Notes: generated from the letters alone by a model not told the origin. A stretch of DNA of 43,813 nucleotides from Pseudomonas sp. (GCF_030698175.1 NZ_JAUYNT010000032.1:1-43813), one strand, 5' to 3'; counted from the first letter of the stretch, positions 8,642-17,287 are shown. Made by a program: numbers and translations.

Positions 8642-9829
8642 ATGGCTACGCTAGACCGCTGGCTGCTGCCAGATGGCATTGAGGAAATACTGCCGCAAGA
8701 GGCTGCGCTGATCGAAGCGGCGCGCCGTCAGATGCTGGATCTGTTCCAGCGCTGGGGCTATGAACTCGTTGTTACCCCGCATATTGAATACCTTGAGTCG
8801 CTGCTCACGGGCGCGGGTCAAGATTTAGACCTGCGCACCTTTAAGGTTATCGACCCTAATTCCGGTCGGCTGATGGGCTTTCGGGCCGACATCACGCCGC
8901 AGGTTGCGCGCATAGATGCTCACAGCTTGCACCGCGAAGGCCCGAGTCGGTTGTGTTATGCCGGCAGCGTGCTGCACGCGCAGCCGCGGGCTTTGACCAC
9001 GTCGCGCAGCCCGATTCAGTTGGGCGCCGAGCTGTACGGCGATGCCAGTCCAGCCAGCGATGTTGAAGTGATCAGCTTAATGCTGGATACCCTGGCACTG
9101 GCCGATGTGCCTGATGTGCACATGGACCTTGGCCATGTCGGCATCTACCGTGGCTTGGCGCGTGCCGCCGGGTTGTCGGGCGATTTGGAGCAGCAGTTGT
9201 TTGATGCGCTGCAGCGCAAGGCGATTGATGAGATTGACACGCTGACCGCTGATCTGCCGGCCGGCCCGCGCAAAATGTTGCAGGCGTTGGCTGAGTTGTG
9301 TGGTGATCGTGATGTGCTGGACTTGGCTCAGGCTTGTTTGGTCGAGGCCCCCGATGATGTGCACGAGGCGCTGGATGAGCTGATGGCGATCGCCGACACG
9401 CTGAGTCTGCGTTATCCCGAGTTGCCGCTGTATTTCGACCTTGGCGAGTTGCGCGGCTATCACTATCACACGGGTGTGGTATTCGCCGCGTTCGTGCCGG
9501 GTGTTGGTCAGTCGATTGCCCAGGGCGGTCGCTATGATGATATAGGTGCGGACTTTGGTCGTGCCCGTCCGGCCACCGGTTTCTCTACCGATTTAAAAAG
9601 CCTCGTCAGTCTTGGTCGCCTGCCGGCCATTGAGCAGCCGCTCGGAGTTTGGGCTAGCGATAGCCATGATGTTTATCTGTGGCAGGCCGTGCAGCGGTTG
9701 CGCGCCGAGGGCGTGCGCGTGGTGCAGGCGTTGCCAGGGCAGGAGTTGTCGGCGGCGCGCGCGGCGGGTTGTGATCGCCAATTGCAGTTGCTCGACGGAC
9801 GTTGGCAGGTAGCGCCGCTGGCGCTCTAG
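8642..9829 (+). CDS. hisZ: ATP phosphoribosyltransferase regulatory subunit HisZ
   Basis: Class II aminoacyl-tRNA-synthetase-like protein without synthetase activity. It pairs with the short-form HisG to make the active first enzyme of histidine biosynthesis. The N-terminus (MATLDRWLLPDGIEEILP) and the synthetase-like core (GFRADITPQVARIDAHSLHR, RLCYAGSVLHAQPR, GGRYDDIGADFGRARPATGF) are characteristic. The length is 395 residues. ATG 8642 is chosen for its match to the family start; the AGAGGGA stretch just upstream is a ribosome site. Pseudomonas usually has a small DUF2065 gene between hflC and hisZ, and I find none here. Confidence 0.95.
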   Translation: MATLDRWLLPDGIEEILPQEAALIEAARRQMLDLFQRWGYELVVTPHIEYLESLLTGAGQDLDLRTFKVIDPNSGRLMGFRADITPQVARIDAHSLHREGPSRLCYAGSVLHAQPRALTTSRSPIQLGAELYGDASPASDVEVISLMLDTLALADVPDVHMDLGHVGIYRGLARAAGLSGDLEQQLFDALQRKAIDEIDTLTADLPAGPRKMLQALAELCGDRDVLDLAQACLVEAPDDVHEALDELMAIADTLSLRYPELPLYFDLGELRGYHYHTGVVFAAFVPGVGQSIAQGGRYDDIGADFGRARPATGFSTDLKSLVSLGRLPAIEQPLGVWASDSHDVYLWQAVQRLRAEGVRVVQALPGQELSAARAAGCDRQLQLLDGRWQVAPLAL

Positions 9830-9898
9830 CTGTTGGCGCAATGAATTGTTTCCGCCGGCCTGCGCCGGCATCTAGCTTTCGCAAAGAGGACAAGTGTT

Positions 9899-11191
9899 AT
9901 GGGTAAGAATGTCGTAGTCCTGGGCACTCAATGGGGTGATGAGGGCAAAGGCAAGATCGTTGATCTGCTGACCGAACAGGCTGCTGCTGTGGTGCGCTAT
10001 CAAGGTGGCCATAACGCCGGTCATACCCTGGTGATCAATGGCGAGAAGACCGTTCTGCATTTGATCCCGTCGGGCATTCTGCGCGAAGGCGTGCAGTGCC
10101 TGATCGGCAATGGTGTGGTCGTTGCGCCGGATGCCTTGATGCGCGAAATCATCAAGCTCGAAGAGAAGGGTGTGCCGGTGCGTGAGCGTCTGCGTATCAG
10201 CCCGTCTTGCCCGCTGATTTTGTCTTATCACGTGGCGCTCGATCAGGCGCGTGAGAAGGCTCGTGGCGATGCCAAAATCGGCACCACGGGGCGCGGCATC
10301 GGGCCGGCCTATGAAGACAAGGTGGCCCGTCGCGGTCTGCGCATCGGCGATCTGTTTCATCCAGAGCGCTTTGCTACCAAGCTTGCCGAGCTGCTCAAGT
10401 ATCACAACTTTGTCTTGGTTAATTATCACCAGGAGCCGGCCGTCGACTTTCAGCAGACCTTCGATGAGTGCATGGAGTACGCCGAGCTGCTCAAGCCGTT
10501 GATGGTTGATGTCACCGCAGTGCTGCACGACATGCGTCGTGATGGCAGAGATATCATGTTCGAGGGTGCGCAAGGCTCGCTGCTGGACATCGATCACGGT
10601 ACCTATCCGTACGTGACCAGCTCCAGCACCACGGCCGGCGGCATTGCGACCGGTTCGGGTTTTGGTCCTATGTACCTGGACTACATTCTCGGGATTACCA
10701 AGGCCTACACCACGCGCGTTGGTGCGGGGCCGTTTCCGACCGAGTTGTTTGATGAGGTTGGCGCCTTCTTGGCTAAGCGCGGCCACGAGTTCGGTTCAAC
10801 TACTGGGCGTGCGCGTCGTTGCGGCTGGTTTGATGCGGTCATCCTGCGTCGTGCCATCGAAATCAACAGCATCTCGGGCCTGTGCCTGACCAAGCTCGAC
10901 GTGCTGGATGGTCTGGAGACTATCCGCATCTGTGTCGGCTATCAGGATGCTAATGGCGCGGTCATTGACGCGCCTACCGATGCCGACAGCTATATCGGCT
11001 TGCAGCCGGTGTACGAGGAGATGTCAGGCTGGACTGAGTCGACCCTGGGCGCCAAGACTCTGGAAGAGTTGCCGGCCAATGCTCGCGCTTACATCGCGCG
11101 CATTGAAGAGCTGGTCGGTGCGCCGATCGATATCGTTTCGACGGGCCCGGATCGCAACGAAACCATCGTGTTGCGCCATCCGTTTGCCTGA
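9899..11191 (+). CDS. purA: adenylosuccinate synthetase PurA
   Basis: Makes adenylosuccinate from IMP, aspartate and GTP, the first committed step to AMP. The P-loop-like N-terminus VVLGTQWGDEGKGKIVDLL, the IMP-site segment GTTGRGIGPAYEDK, FEGAQGSLLDIDHGTYPYVT, the loop STTGRARRCGWFDA and the C-terminal STGPDRNETI are all intact. The length of 430 residues is standard. AGAGGA lies just before the ATG. It follows hisZ by 69 bases and has its own strong terminator. Confidence 0.98.
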   Translation: MGKNVVVLGTQWGDEGKGKIVDLLTEQAAAVVRYQGGHNAGHTLVINGEKTVLHLIPSGILREGVQCLIGNGVVVAPDALMREIIKLEEKGVPVRERLRISPSCPLILSYHVALDQAREKARGDAKIGTTGRGIGPAYEDKVARRGLRIGDLFHPERFATKLAELLKYHNFVLVNYHQEPAVDFQQTFDECMEYAELLKPLMVDVTAVLHDMRRDGRDIMFEGAQGSLLDIDHGTYPYVTSSSTTAGGIATGSGFGPMYLDYILGITKAYTTRVGAGPFPTELFDEVGAFLAKRGHEFGSTTGRARRCGWFDAVILRRAIEINSISGLCLTKLDVLDGLETIRICVGYQDANGAVIDAPTDADSYIGLQPVYEEMSGWTESTLGAKTLEELPANARAYIARIEELVGAPIDIVSTGPDRNETIVLRHPFA

Positions 11192-11212
11192 GTAACAGCT
11201 GCTGCGCAGAAG

Positions 11213-11239
11213 AGGGTCGCCATTGGCGGCCCTTTTTTT
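11213..11239 (+). terminator. Rho-independent terminator of purA
   Basis: A 9-bp stem with one G-T pair (11213-11221 with 11225-11233) and a 3-base loop is followed directly by six T residues. It lies 21 bases after the purA stop. Confidence 0.88.
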
Positions 11240-11306
11240 GTTGTGCTCGAGGGTGTGGATGATGCGTGGTTGCGGTGCTGATTTGACGCTGCTAAGTCGC
11301 GGGCAC

Positions 11307-11334
11307 AAAAAAACCGGCCTAAGCCGGTTTTTTT
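11307..11334 (-). terminator. terminator of tRNA-Leu, bidirectional in form
   Basis: An 8-bp stem (11311-11318 with 11323-11330) with a 4-base loop is flanked by A residues on the left and T residues on the right. It can therefore act on either strand. Read on the - strand it lies just past the tRNA 3' end. Confidence 0.85.
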
Positions 11335-11337
11335 GTC

Positions 11338-11361
11338 GCTAAGCAATGGTAGTTGCTTAGC
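11338..11361 (-). other. hairpin in tRNA-Leu 3' trailer
   Basis: A perfect 9-bp stem (11338-11346 with 11353-11361) with a 6-base loop sits between the mature CCA end of the tRNA and its terminator. In the precursor it would form a structured 3' trailer, possibly acting in 3' end processing. Confidence 0.55.
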
Positions 11362-11368
11362 TTGTAAT

Positions 11369-11455
11369 TGGTGCCCAGAAGAAGACTCGAACTTCCACGA
11401 TGTTGCCACCGCATGGACCTGAACCATGTGCGTCTACCAATTCCGCCATCTGGGC
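11369..11455 (-). tRNA. tRNA-Leu (anticodon CAG)
   Basis: An 87-base gene on the - strand with the CCA end encoded (11369-11371 on the + strand). The acceptor stem GCCCAGA pairs with TCTGGGC. The anticodon stem-loop has CAG flanked by T33 and G37. A long variable arm, as expected for leucine tRNA, precedes the T arm containing GTTCGAGTC. It reads CUG, the favoured leucine codon in GC-rich Pseudomonas. A tRNA-Leu between purA and rnr is known in Pseudomonas; here it runs opposite to both genes. No integrase lies next to it. Confidence 0.97.
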
Positions 11456-11488
11456 GCTGAGTTTGATGATCGCTCATCGGTCTCAACT

Positions 11489-11511
11489 ACAACAACGTTT
11501 GCCGTTGTTGT
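11489..11511 (-). other. hairpin in tRNA-Leu 5' leader
   Basis: A perfect 9-bp inverted repeat (11489-11497 with 11503-11511) with a 5-base loop lies between the predicted promoter and the mature tRNA 5' end. It would form a stem-loop at the start of the precursor leader removed by RNase P. Confidence 0.6.
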
Positions 11512-11519
11512 GGGGCCGC

Positions 11520-11548
11520 ACTATACGTATCAGGTTTTTACTTGTAAA
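11520..11548 (-). promoter_or_regulatory. sigma-70 promoter for tRNA-Leu
   Basis: On the - strand, TTTACA (11543-11548) and TATAGT (11520-11525) are separated by exactly 17 bases. A GC-rich discriminator follows the -10, as is usual for stable-RNA promoters under stringent control. It lies about 65 bases before the mature tRNA. Confidence 0.75.
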
Positions 11549-11663
11549 CACTTCAGGTAAAATAAATCTTATTGAGTCGGTTAAGCTAACCTAAGCCGAC
11601 GATTCGCGCTTCAATAGGCGCAAGGCAAATACTATTTATGCAAAATAAGGTGAACTCTTTCTA

Positions 11664-14207
11664 ATGGCCGATTGGCAATCCCTCGATCCAGAGGCCGCGC
11701 GTGAAGCGGAAAAATACGACAACCCGATCCCTAGCCGTGAGCTGATCCTAAAGCAGCTCGATGATCGTGGCTCGGCAGCCAATCGTGAGCAGTTGGTGGA
11801 AGAGTTCGGTCTGACTACCGAAGAGCAGGTTGAGGCGCTGCGGCGTCGACTGCGCGCCATGGAGCGCGACGGTCAGCTGATCTATACCCGTCGCGGTACT
11901 TACGCGCCGGTGGACAAGCTGGATCTGATCCTCGGTCGGGTGAGTGGCCATCGTGATGGCTTTGGCTTTCTTGTCCCCGACGATGGCAGTGATGATCTGT
12001 TTCTGAGCCCGGCGCAGATGCGCCTGGTGTTTGATGGTGATCGTGGTTTGGCGCGGGTTTCCGGGCTGGACCGTCGCGGTCGTCGTGAGGGTGCGATTGT
12101 TGAGGTGCTGACGCGCGCCCACGAAAGCATCGTTGGCCGCTACTACGAGGAAGGCGGCATCGGCTTCGTGCTGGCCGACAACCCGAAAATTCAGCAAGAG
12201 GTGCTGGTAACGCCGGGCCGTGCGGCCAATGCCAAAATTGGTCAGTTCGTTGAAGTGAAAATCACCCATTGGCCGACTGCGCGCTTCCAGCCGCAAGGCG
12301 ACATCGTTGAGGTGGTTGGTAATTACATGGCGCCGGGCATGGAAATTGACGTCGCCCTGCGCAGCTATGACATTCCCCACGTTTGGCCGGAGGCGGTGCT
12401 CAAAGAAGCCGCCAAGCTCAAGCCGGAAGTCGAAGAAAAAGACAAAGAGAAACGCGTTGATTTGCGGCATCTGCCGTTCGTGACCATCGACGGTGAAGAT
12501 GCGCGCGACTTCGACGACGCTGTGCTTTGTGAAAAAGCTGGCGGCAAGTGGAATCTGTTCGCCGGTGGCTGGAAGCTCTATGTGGCCATCGCCGACGTGT
12601 CCCATTACGTCAAAATCGATTCGGCGCTGGATGTCGAGGCGACCGTGCGCGGTAACTCGGTGTACTTCCCTGAGCGCGTGATACCGATGCTGCCGGAGGA
12701 ATTGTCCAACGGCCTGTGCTCGCTGAATCCGCATGTCGATCGGCTGGCCATGGTCTGCGAGATGACCATCTCGAAAACCGGCAAGATGACCGACTACCAG
12801 TTCTACGAGGCGGTGATTCACTCCCATGCACGGCTGACCTATAACAAGGTCAGCTCCATGCTGGAGCATCCGAAAACTGCTGAGGCGAAAAAATTAAGCG
12901 GCGAATACGCCAATGTGGTGCCGCACCTCAAGCAGCTGTACTCGCTGTATCAGGTGCTGTTGGCAGCGCGCCAAGAGCGTGGCGCTATTGATTTCGAAAC
13001 CCAGGAAACTCGGATTATCTTCGGCGCCGATCGCAAGATCGCCGAAATCCGCCCGACCATCCGTAACGATGCTCACAAGCTGATCGAGGAGTGCATGCTG
13101 GCCGCCAACGTGGCCACTGCGGAGTTTCTCAAGAAGCACGAAATCCCGGCACTGTATCGCGTGCACGACGGCCCGCCGCCAGAGCGCGTAGAGAAGCTCA
13201 AGGCATTTTTGACCGAGTTGGGTTTGTCGCTGCATCGCGGCAAGGCCAAAGAGGGCCCGTCGCCAAAAGACTATCAAGCCTTGCTGGCGAGTATTCGCAA
13301 TCGCCCGGACTTTAATCTGATCCAGACGGTGATGCTGCGTTCGCTGAGTCAGGCGGTGTACAGCGCCGATAATCAGGGTCACTTCGGCCTGAATTATGAG
13401 GCCTATACCCACTTCACCTCGCCGATTCGGCGTTACCCGGACTTGCTCACCCATCGAGCTATCCGCAGCGTGATTCGCTCCAAGATAGATACACCGCACG
13501 TTAAGCGTGCCGGCGCCATGACGATTCCCAAGGCGCGTATCTATCCCTATGACGAGCCGGCACTGAGCCAGTTGGGCGAGCAGTGTTCGCTGTCTGAGCG
13601 GCGTGCCGATGAGGCCACCCGTGATGTGGTGAACTGGCTTAAGTGCGAGTTTATGAAGGATCGTGTTGGCGAGACCTTCACCGGGGTGATCACCGCAGTA
13701 ACAGGTTTCGGTTTGTTTGTTGAGCTGAAAGATATCTACGTCGAAGGCCTGGTGCATGTCACCGCGTTGCCGGGCGATTACTACCACTTCGATCCGGTCC
13801 ATCACCGCTTGGCGGGTGAGCGCACCGGGCGCAGCTTCCGCCTCGGCGATAGCGTCGATGTGCGAGTGATGCGGGTTGACTTGGACGAGCGCAAGATCGA
13901 TTTCGAGATGGCGCAAAGTGTGTTGGACGCGCCTATCGGCCGCAAGGGGCGTGACTCGGCCGCAGCTCCGCGTCCGCGTGCGGCAAAGGGCGCGGCAGCC
14001 AAGGCTGATCTGTCGTTTGGCAATACCGATGTGAAGCGCAGTCGCGAAGTTAAGCAGTCGCTGCAATCCGACGCTAAGGGTGCCGGTCGCTCCAAGGCTG
14101 GCGCTGCGGCGCCGGCTAAGCCGGCAGATAAAGCCGGTAAGCCAGGCAGTCATCGCAAAGGGCCGGCCAAGTCTGGCGCGGCGCGTAAACCTAAGGCTAA
14201 GCCATGA
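11664..14207 (+). CDS. rnr: ribonuclease R
   Basis: 3'-to-5' exoribonuclease of the RNB family that degrades structured RNA and takes part in rRNA and tmRNA quality control. The order is an N-terminal helix-turn-helix-like region, cold-shock domains from about residue 85 (DLILGRVSGHRDGFGFLVPD), and the RNB catalytic domain from about 265 with IDGEDARDFDDAV metal-binding aspartates. An S1 domain (GETFTGVITAVTGFGLFVEL) follows, then a Lys/Ala-rich basic tail of about 90 residues. The 847 residues are within the family range. An AAGGTGA site lies about 12 bases before the ATG. The stop overlaps the rlmB start (ATGA). A weak promoter (TTCAAT, 17 bases, TATTTA) may lie at about 11610-11640. Confidence 0.96.
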   Translation: MADWQSLDPEAAREAEKYDNPIPSRELILKQLDDRGSAANREQLVEEFGLTTEEQVEALRRRLRAMERDGQLIYTRRGTYAPVDKLDLILGRVSGHRDGFGFLVPDDGSDDLFLSPAQMRLVFDGDRGLARVSGLDRRGRREGAIVEVLTRAHESIVGRYYEEGGIGFVLADNPKIQQEVLVTPGRAANAKIGQFVEVKITHWPTARFQPQGDIVEVVGNYMAPGMEIDVALRSYDIPHVWPEAVLKEAAKLKPEVEEKDKEKRVDLRHLPFVTIDGEDARDFDDAVLCEKAGGKWNLFAGGWKLYVAIADVSHYVKIDSALDVEATVRGNSVYFPERVIPMLPEELSNGLCSLNPHVDRLAMVCEMTISKTGKMTDYQFYEAVIHSHARLTYNKVSSMLEHPKTAEAKKLSGEYANVVPHLKQLYSLYQVLLAARQERGAIDFETQETRIIFGADRKIAEIRPTIRNDAHKLIEECMLAANVATAEFLKKHEIPALYRVHDGPPPERVEKLKAFLTELGLSLHRGKAKEGPSPKDYQALLASIRNRPDFNLIQTVMLRSLSQAVYSADNQGHFGLNYEAYTHFTSPIRRYPDLLTHRAIRSVIRSKIDTPHVKRAGAMTIPKARIYPYDEPALSQLGEQCSLSERRADEATRDVVNWLKCEFMKDRVGETFTGVITAVTGFGLFVELKDIYVEGLVHVTALPGDYYHFDPVHHRLAGERTGRSFRLGDSVDVRVMRVDLDERKIDFEMAQSVLDAPIGRKGRDSAAAPRPRAAKGAAAKADLSFGNTDVKRSREVKQSLQSDAKGAGRSKAGAAAPAKPADKAGKPGSHRKGPAKSGAARKPKAKP

Positions 14208-14956
14208 GTGCCCTGGAGAAGATCTACGGCGTGCACGCCGTAGAGGCCTTGCTGCGTCATCACCCGAAACGAGTCAAGCAAGTCTGGCTGGCGGAAAACC
14301 GCAGCGATCCGCGCGTTAAGGTGCTGGTTGAGCTGGCCGCGCAATCGCGCGTGCCGGTCGGTCAGGCTGAGCGCCGTGAGTTGGATGCATGGGTGGATGG
14401 CGTGCATCAGGGGGTAGTGGCTGAAGTCAGCCCGAGCCAGGTGTGGGGCGAGGCGATGCTCGAGGAGTTGCTTGATCGCGCCGAAGGCCCGCCCTTGCTG
14501 TTGGTGTTGGATGGTGTGACCGATCCGCATAACCTCGGTGCCTGCTTGCGTAGCGCCGATGCGGCCGGTGCACTGGCGGTGATTGTGCCCAAAGACAAGT
14601 CGGCCACCCTGACGCCGGCCGTGCGTAAGGTTGCCTGCGGCGCTGCCGAGGTTATTCCCCTGGTGGCGGTAACCAACTTGGCACGCACCCTGGAGAAACT
14701 TCAGCAGCGCGGTCTGTGGATAGTCGGCACGGCCGGTGAGGCCGAGGTGGAAATTTATCAGCAGGACATGACTGGGCCAACCGTGCTGGTGATGGGCGCC
14801 GAAGGCAAGGGCATGCGTCGGCTGACCCGCGAGCACTGCGATTATCTGGTGCATCTGCCGATGGCGGGTAGCGTCAGCAGCCTCAATGTCTCGGTGGCCA
14901 CTGGTGTTTGTCTGTTTGAGGTGCTGCGTCAGCGCCGCGCCAAAGCCCTGAAGTAA
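14204..14956 (+). CDS. rlmB: 23S rRNA (Gm2251) 2'-O-methyltransferase RlmB
   Basis: SPOUT-class methyltransferase acting on G2251 of the 23S rRNA P loop. An N-terminal substrate-binding domain starts at EKIYGVHAVEALLRHHP. The C-terminal trefoil-knot domain has all three SpoU motifs: DPHNLGACLRSADAAGA, GAEGKGMRRLTREHCD and VSSLNVSVATGVCLFE. The length of 250 residues is normal. It is translationally coupled to rnr through the 4-base overlap, a conserved pairing. Confidence 0.96.
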   Translation: MSALEKIYGVHAVEALLRHHPKRVKQVWLAENRSDPRVKVLVELAAQSRVPVGQAERRELDAWVDGVHQGVVAEVSPSQVWGEAMLEELLDRAEGPPLLLVLDGVTDPHNLGACLRSADAAGALAVIVPKDKSATLTPAVRKVACGAAEVIPLVAVTNLARTLEKLQQRGLWIVGTAGEAEVEIYQQDMTGPTVLVMGAEGKGMRRLTREHCDYLVHLPMAGSVSSLNVSVATGVCLFEVLRQRRAKALK

Positions 14957-15034
14957 CCCCTCAAGTGGCCGGGTCGGCGCCTTGGGGCGTTTCGAACCGG
15001 CCAGTCGCTATTGATCAAATAATCACCAATTTCC

Positions 15035-15063
15035 TTGCGCATGGTCGGCGGCTTCTCTAGAAT
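15035..15063 (+). promoter_or_regulatory. sigma-70 promoter of the rpsF operon
   Basis: TTGCGC (15035-15040) and TAGAAT (15058-15063) are 17 bases apart, and the expected start site leads directly into the structured rpsF leader. Position and spacing make it the likely promoter for rpsF-rpsR-DUF2232-rplI. Confidence 0.65.
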
Positions 15064-15070
15064 TGCCGGC

Positions 15071-15114
15071 CTTGTTGTCAGCCGAGGTGCTTTTGCACCT
15101 TGCTGATGGGCAAG
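15071..15114 (+). promoter_or_regulatory. S6:S18-binding mRNA leader
   Basis: The leader folds as a bulged hairpin. An outer CTTG/CAAG pairs 15071-15074 with 15111-15114, a middle stem TCAGC/GCTGA pairs 15078-15082 with 15102-15106, and an apical GGTGC/GCACC pairs 15086-15090 with 15095-15099 around TTTT. A CGA bulge follows the middle stem, so CCG is presented as in the known motif by which the S6:S18 complex represses its own operon. The assignment rests on structure, the CCG signature and position before rpsF. Confidence 0.65.
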
Positions 15115-15180
15115 ACACACAGTGTTATTCACTCCTTGTCTGACCGCTCTGGTGGCAGGCTAAACCCGTAAGGAGCATTT

Positions 15181-15603
15181 ATGCGTCATTACGAAATCAT
15201 CTTTTTGGTTCACCCGGACCAAAGCGAGCAAGTCGGCGGCATGGTTGAGCGTTACACCAAGCTGATCGAAGAAGACGGCGGCAAAATTCACCGCCTGGAA
15301 GATTGGGGCCGTCGTCAACTGGCCTATGCAATCAACAATGTTCACAAGGCTCACTACGTGATGCTGAACGTTGAATGCACTGGCAAAGCCTTGGCTGAGC
15401 TGGAAGACAACTTCCGTTACAACGATGCCGTGATCCGTAACCTGGTCATCCGTCGCGACGAGGCCGTTATCGACCAGTCCGAGATGCTCAAGGCTGAGGA
15501 AAATCGTAGCGAGCGCCGCGAACGTCGTGACCGTCCTGAAGGCTCTGAATCCGCCCATGGCGATGACAGTGATGACAGCGACAGCGACCACGCTGACGAG
15601 TAA
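15181..15603 (+). CDS. rpsF: 30S ribosomal protein S6
   Basis: Small-subunit platform protein that binds 16S rRNA as a dimer with S18. The start MRHYEIIFLVHPDQSEQV and the motif YAINNVHKAHYVMLNVE are diagnostic. The 140 residues end in a Ser/Asp-rich acidic tail that may be a target of RimK glutamylation. A strong AAGGAG site precedes the ATG. It is the first gene of an operon with rpsR, the DUF2232 gene and rplI, and carries the autoregulatory leader described upstream. Confidence 0.98.
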   Translation: MRHYEIIFLVHPDQSEQVGGMVERYTKLIEEDGGKIHRLEDWGRRQLAYAINNVHKAHYVMLNVECTGKALAELEDNFRYNDAVIRNLVIRRDEAVIDQSEMLKAEENRSERRERRDRPEGSESAHGDDSDDSDSDHADE

Positions 15604-15631
15604 TCCACGGATCTATTGAGGAGCCACTCTC

Positions 15632-15862
15632 ATGGCACGTTTCTTCCGTCGTCGTAAGTTCTGCCGTTTCACCGCTGAAGAAGTGAAGGAGATCGATTAC
15701 AAAGATCTCAACACTCTGAAAGCTTATGTATCTGAAACCGGCAAAATCGTTCCTAGCCGTATCACCGGTACTAAGGCTCGTTATCAGCGTCAGCTGGCTA
15801 CCGCTATCAAGCGCGCCCGCTTCCTGGCCCTGTTGCCTTACACCGACAGCCACGGCCGCTAA
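15632..15862 (+). CDS. rpsR: 30S ribosomal protein S18
   Basis: Binds the 30S platform together with S6. The 76-residue sequence is typical, with MARFFRRRKFCRFTAEEVKE at the N-terminus, SRITGTKARYQRQLATAIKR in the core and LLPYTDSH at the end. A GAGGAG site lies upstream, 28 bases after the rpsF stop. No anomaly seen. Confidence 0.98.
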   Translation: MARFFRRRKFCRFTAEEVKEIDYKDLNTLKAYVSETGKIVPSRITGTKARYQRQLATAIKRARFLALLPYTDSHGR

Positions 15863-15898
15863 GACCAGGCAGTTGACAAGCAGTAAAGGATAGATCGC

Positions 15899-16774
15899 AT
15901 GCGTGCCTTAGCAGAGTTCATTATGCGCGGTCGCATGCAGGCCACCTTAACGGTGGTGGGTTCGGCGGCATTGCCGCTGTTGTTCTGGTTAAGTGCCGCA
16001 GCGGGCAGCCTAGTGCTGCTCAGGCGTGGCATGAATGACGCTTTCCCGATTGTTATCTGGGCGTTGTTGCCGGCGGTGTTTTGGTGGTTTCTCGGTGATC
16101 CGAGCATTCTGCTGATCATGCTGGGCACATTGATACTGGCGCAGGTGTTGCGCGTCAGTGATTCCTGGACTTGGGTGTTGTTGGCCAGTGTTGTACTGGG
16201 CGTGCTGTTTGCGCTGGTGCTCTGGGCTACTTCTGCGGAACTGATTGCGGCATTGGCGGACGCTGTTCGCCAAGTACTCCAGCAGTTTGCAGCTGAGGCT
16301 AAGGTGCCGGCTGAGCAAATGGCCAGTTTGCAAGAATCGTTGAATGCAACCGTGACGGGTTTGCTCGCTTCCTCATTGCAGGTGACGAGCGTGCTTTGTT
16401 TGGTGCTGGCGCGATACTGGCAAGCGGCGTTGTACAACCCTGGTGGCTTCGGCCAAGAGTTTCGGGCGGTGCGTTTACCGTCGACAGTGGCGTTACCCCT
16501 GCTGGCAGGTGTCCTGGTGACACCGCAGCTGGGAGTGCCGGCCGCAGTATTGGCACCGATCTGCATGGTGCCGCTGTTTTTCGCCGGATTAGCCTTAGGG
16601 CACGGTCTGATCGAAATGAAGCGGCTTTCCAGTTTCTGGAAAATCGGCCTGTATATCGCTGTGTTGCTACTCGGGAACTTGATCTGTCTTTTGGCTGTGG
16701 TTGACAGTCTGTTTGATTTTCGTGGTCGTCTGGCGCGCAAAAATGGCGCCGGCCCTGCGAACGGTGAAGGTTAA
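15899..16774 (+). CDS. DUF2232 integral membrane protein
   Basis: A hydrophobic protein of 291 residues with about seven or eight predicted membrane helices, for example ALPLLFWLSAAAGSLVLL, IWALLPAVFWWFLG, WVLLASVVLGVLFALVLW and GLYIAVLLLGNLICLLAVV. This matches the uncharacterised DUF2232 family found between rpsR and rplI in Pseudomonas. A soluble stretch near residues 115-150 separates the helix groups. AAAGGA precedes the ATG. It is embedded in a ribosomal-protein operon, so it is probably expressed with growth, but its function is unknown and I infer none. Confidence 0.85.
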   Translation: MRALAEFIMRGRMQATLTVVGSAALPLLFWLSAAAGSLVLLRRGMNDAFPIVIWALLPAVFWWFLGDPSILLIMLGTLILAQVLRVSDSWTWVLLASVVLGVLFALVLWATSAELIAALADAVRQVLQQFAAEAKVPAEQMASLQESLNATVTGLLASSLQVTSVLCLVLARYWQAALYNPGGFGQEFRAVRLPSTVALPLLAGVLVTPQLGVPAAVLAPICMVPLFFAGLALGHGLIEMKRLSSFWKIGLYIAVLLLGNLICLLAVVDSLFDFRGRLARKNGAGPANGEG

Positions 16775-16796
16775 AAGTTAAAGAGGTTTGAACCAA

Positions 16797-17243
16797 ATGG
16801 AAATTATCCTGCTGGAAAAAATCGCCAACCTGGGCAACCTGGGCGATAAAGTGAATGTTAAGGCCGGTTACGGTCGTAACTACTTGCTGCCACAACGCAA
16901 GGCTACCGCTGCAACCGCCGCCAATGTGGCTGCGTTTGAAGTGCGCCGCGCCGAGTTGGAAAAAGCTGCTGCTGAGAAGAAGGCTTGCGCCGAATCTCGC
17001 GCCGCTCAACTGGCTGAGCTAGAAGTCACCATCACCGCTACCGCGGGTGATGAAGGCAAGCTGTTCGGTTCCATCGGTACTCACGACATTGCTGACGCCC
17101 TGACCGCCTCTGGCGTGGAAGTGGCTAAGAGTGAAGTGCGTCTGCCGAATGGCACTATTCGCGCTACTGGCGAATACGACGTTGCTGTGCACTTGCACAC
17201 CGACGTTGAAGCTACCGTCCGTGTGATCGTAGTAGCCGGCTAA
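16797..17243 (+). CDS. rplI: 50S ribosomal protein L9
   Basis: Binds 23S rRNA domain V near the L1 stalk and affects reading-frame maintenance. The N-terminal RNA-binding lobe has the L9 signature MEIILLEKIANLGNLGDKVN with AGYGRNYLLP. A long Ala/Glu helix links it to the C-terminal lobe (GKLFGSIGTHDIADAL). I chose ATG 16797 over ATG 16788 because family members start with MEII or MQVI. That gives 148 residues, the normal length. AAAGAGG precedes the start, and a terminator follows the gene. Confidence 0.97.
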   Translation: MEIILLEKIANLGNLGDKVNVKAGYGRNYLLPQRKATAATAANVAAFEVRRAELEKAAAEKKACAESRAAQLAELEVTITATAGDEGKLFGSIGTHDIADALTASGVEVAKSEVRLPNGTIRATGEYDVAVHLHTDVEATVRVIVVAG

Positions 17244-17287
17244 GCGTCGCCGTGAGCTTGCGTGCAAACGCAGGCTCGCTAACATTG

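Noticed and set aside
11369..11455. tRNA-Leu as an integration site for a genomic island
   Set aside because: No integrase, no duplicated tRNA 3' end and no foreign genes are seen. Core genes flank both sides.
12894..14153. Long antisense frame of 419 codons over rnr
   Set aside because: Shadow frame opposite a full-length, conserved RNase R.
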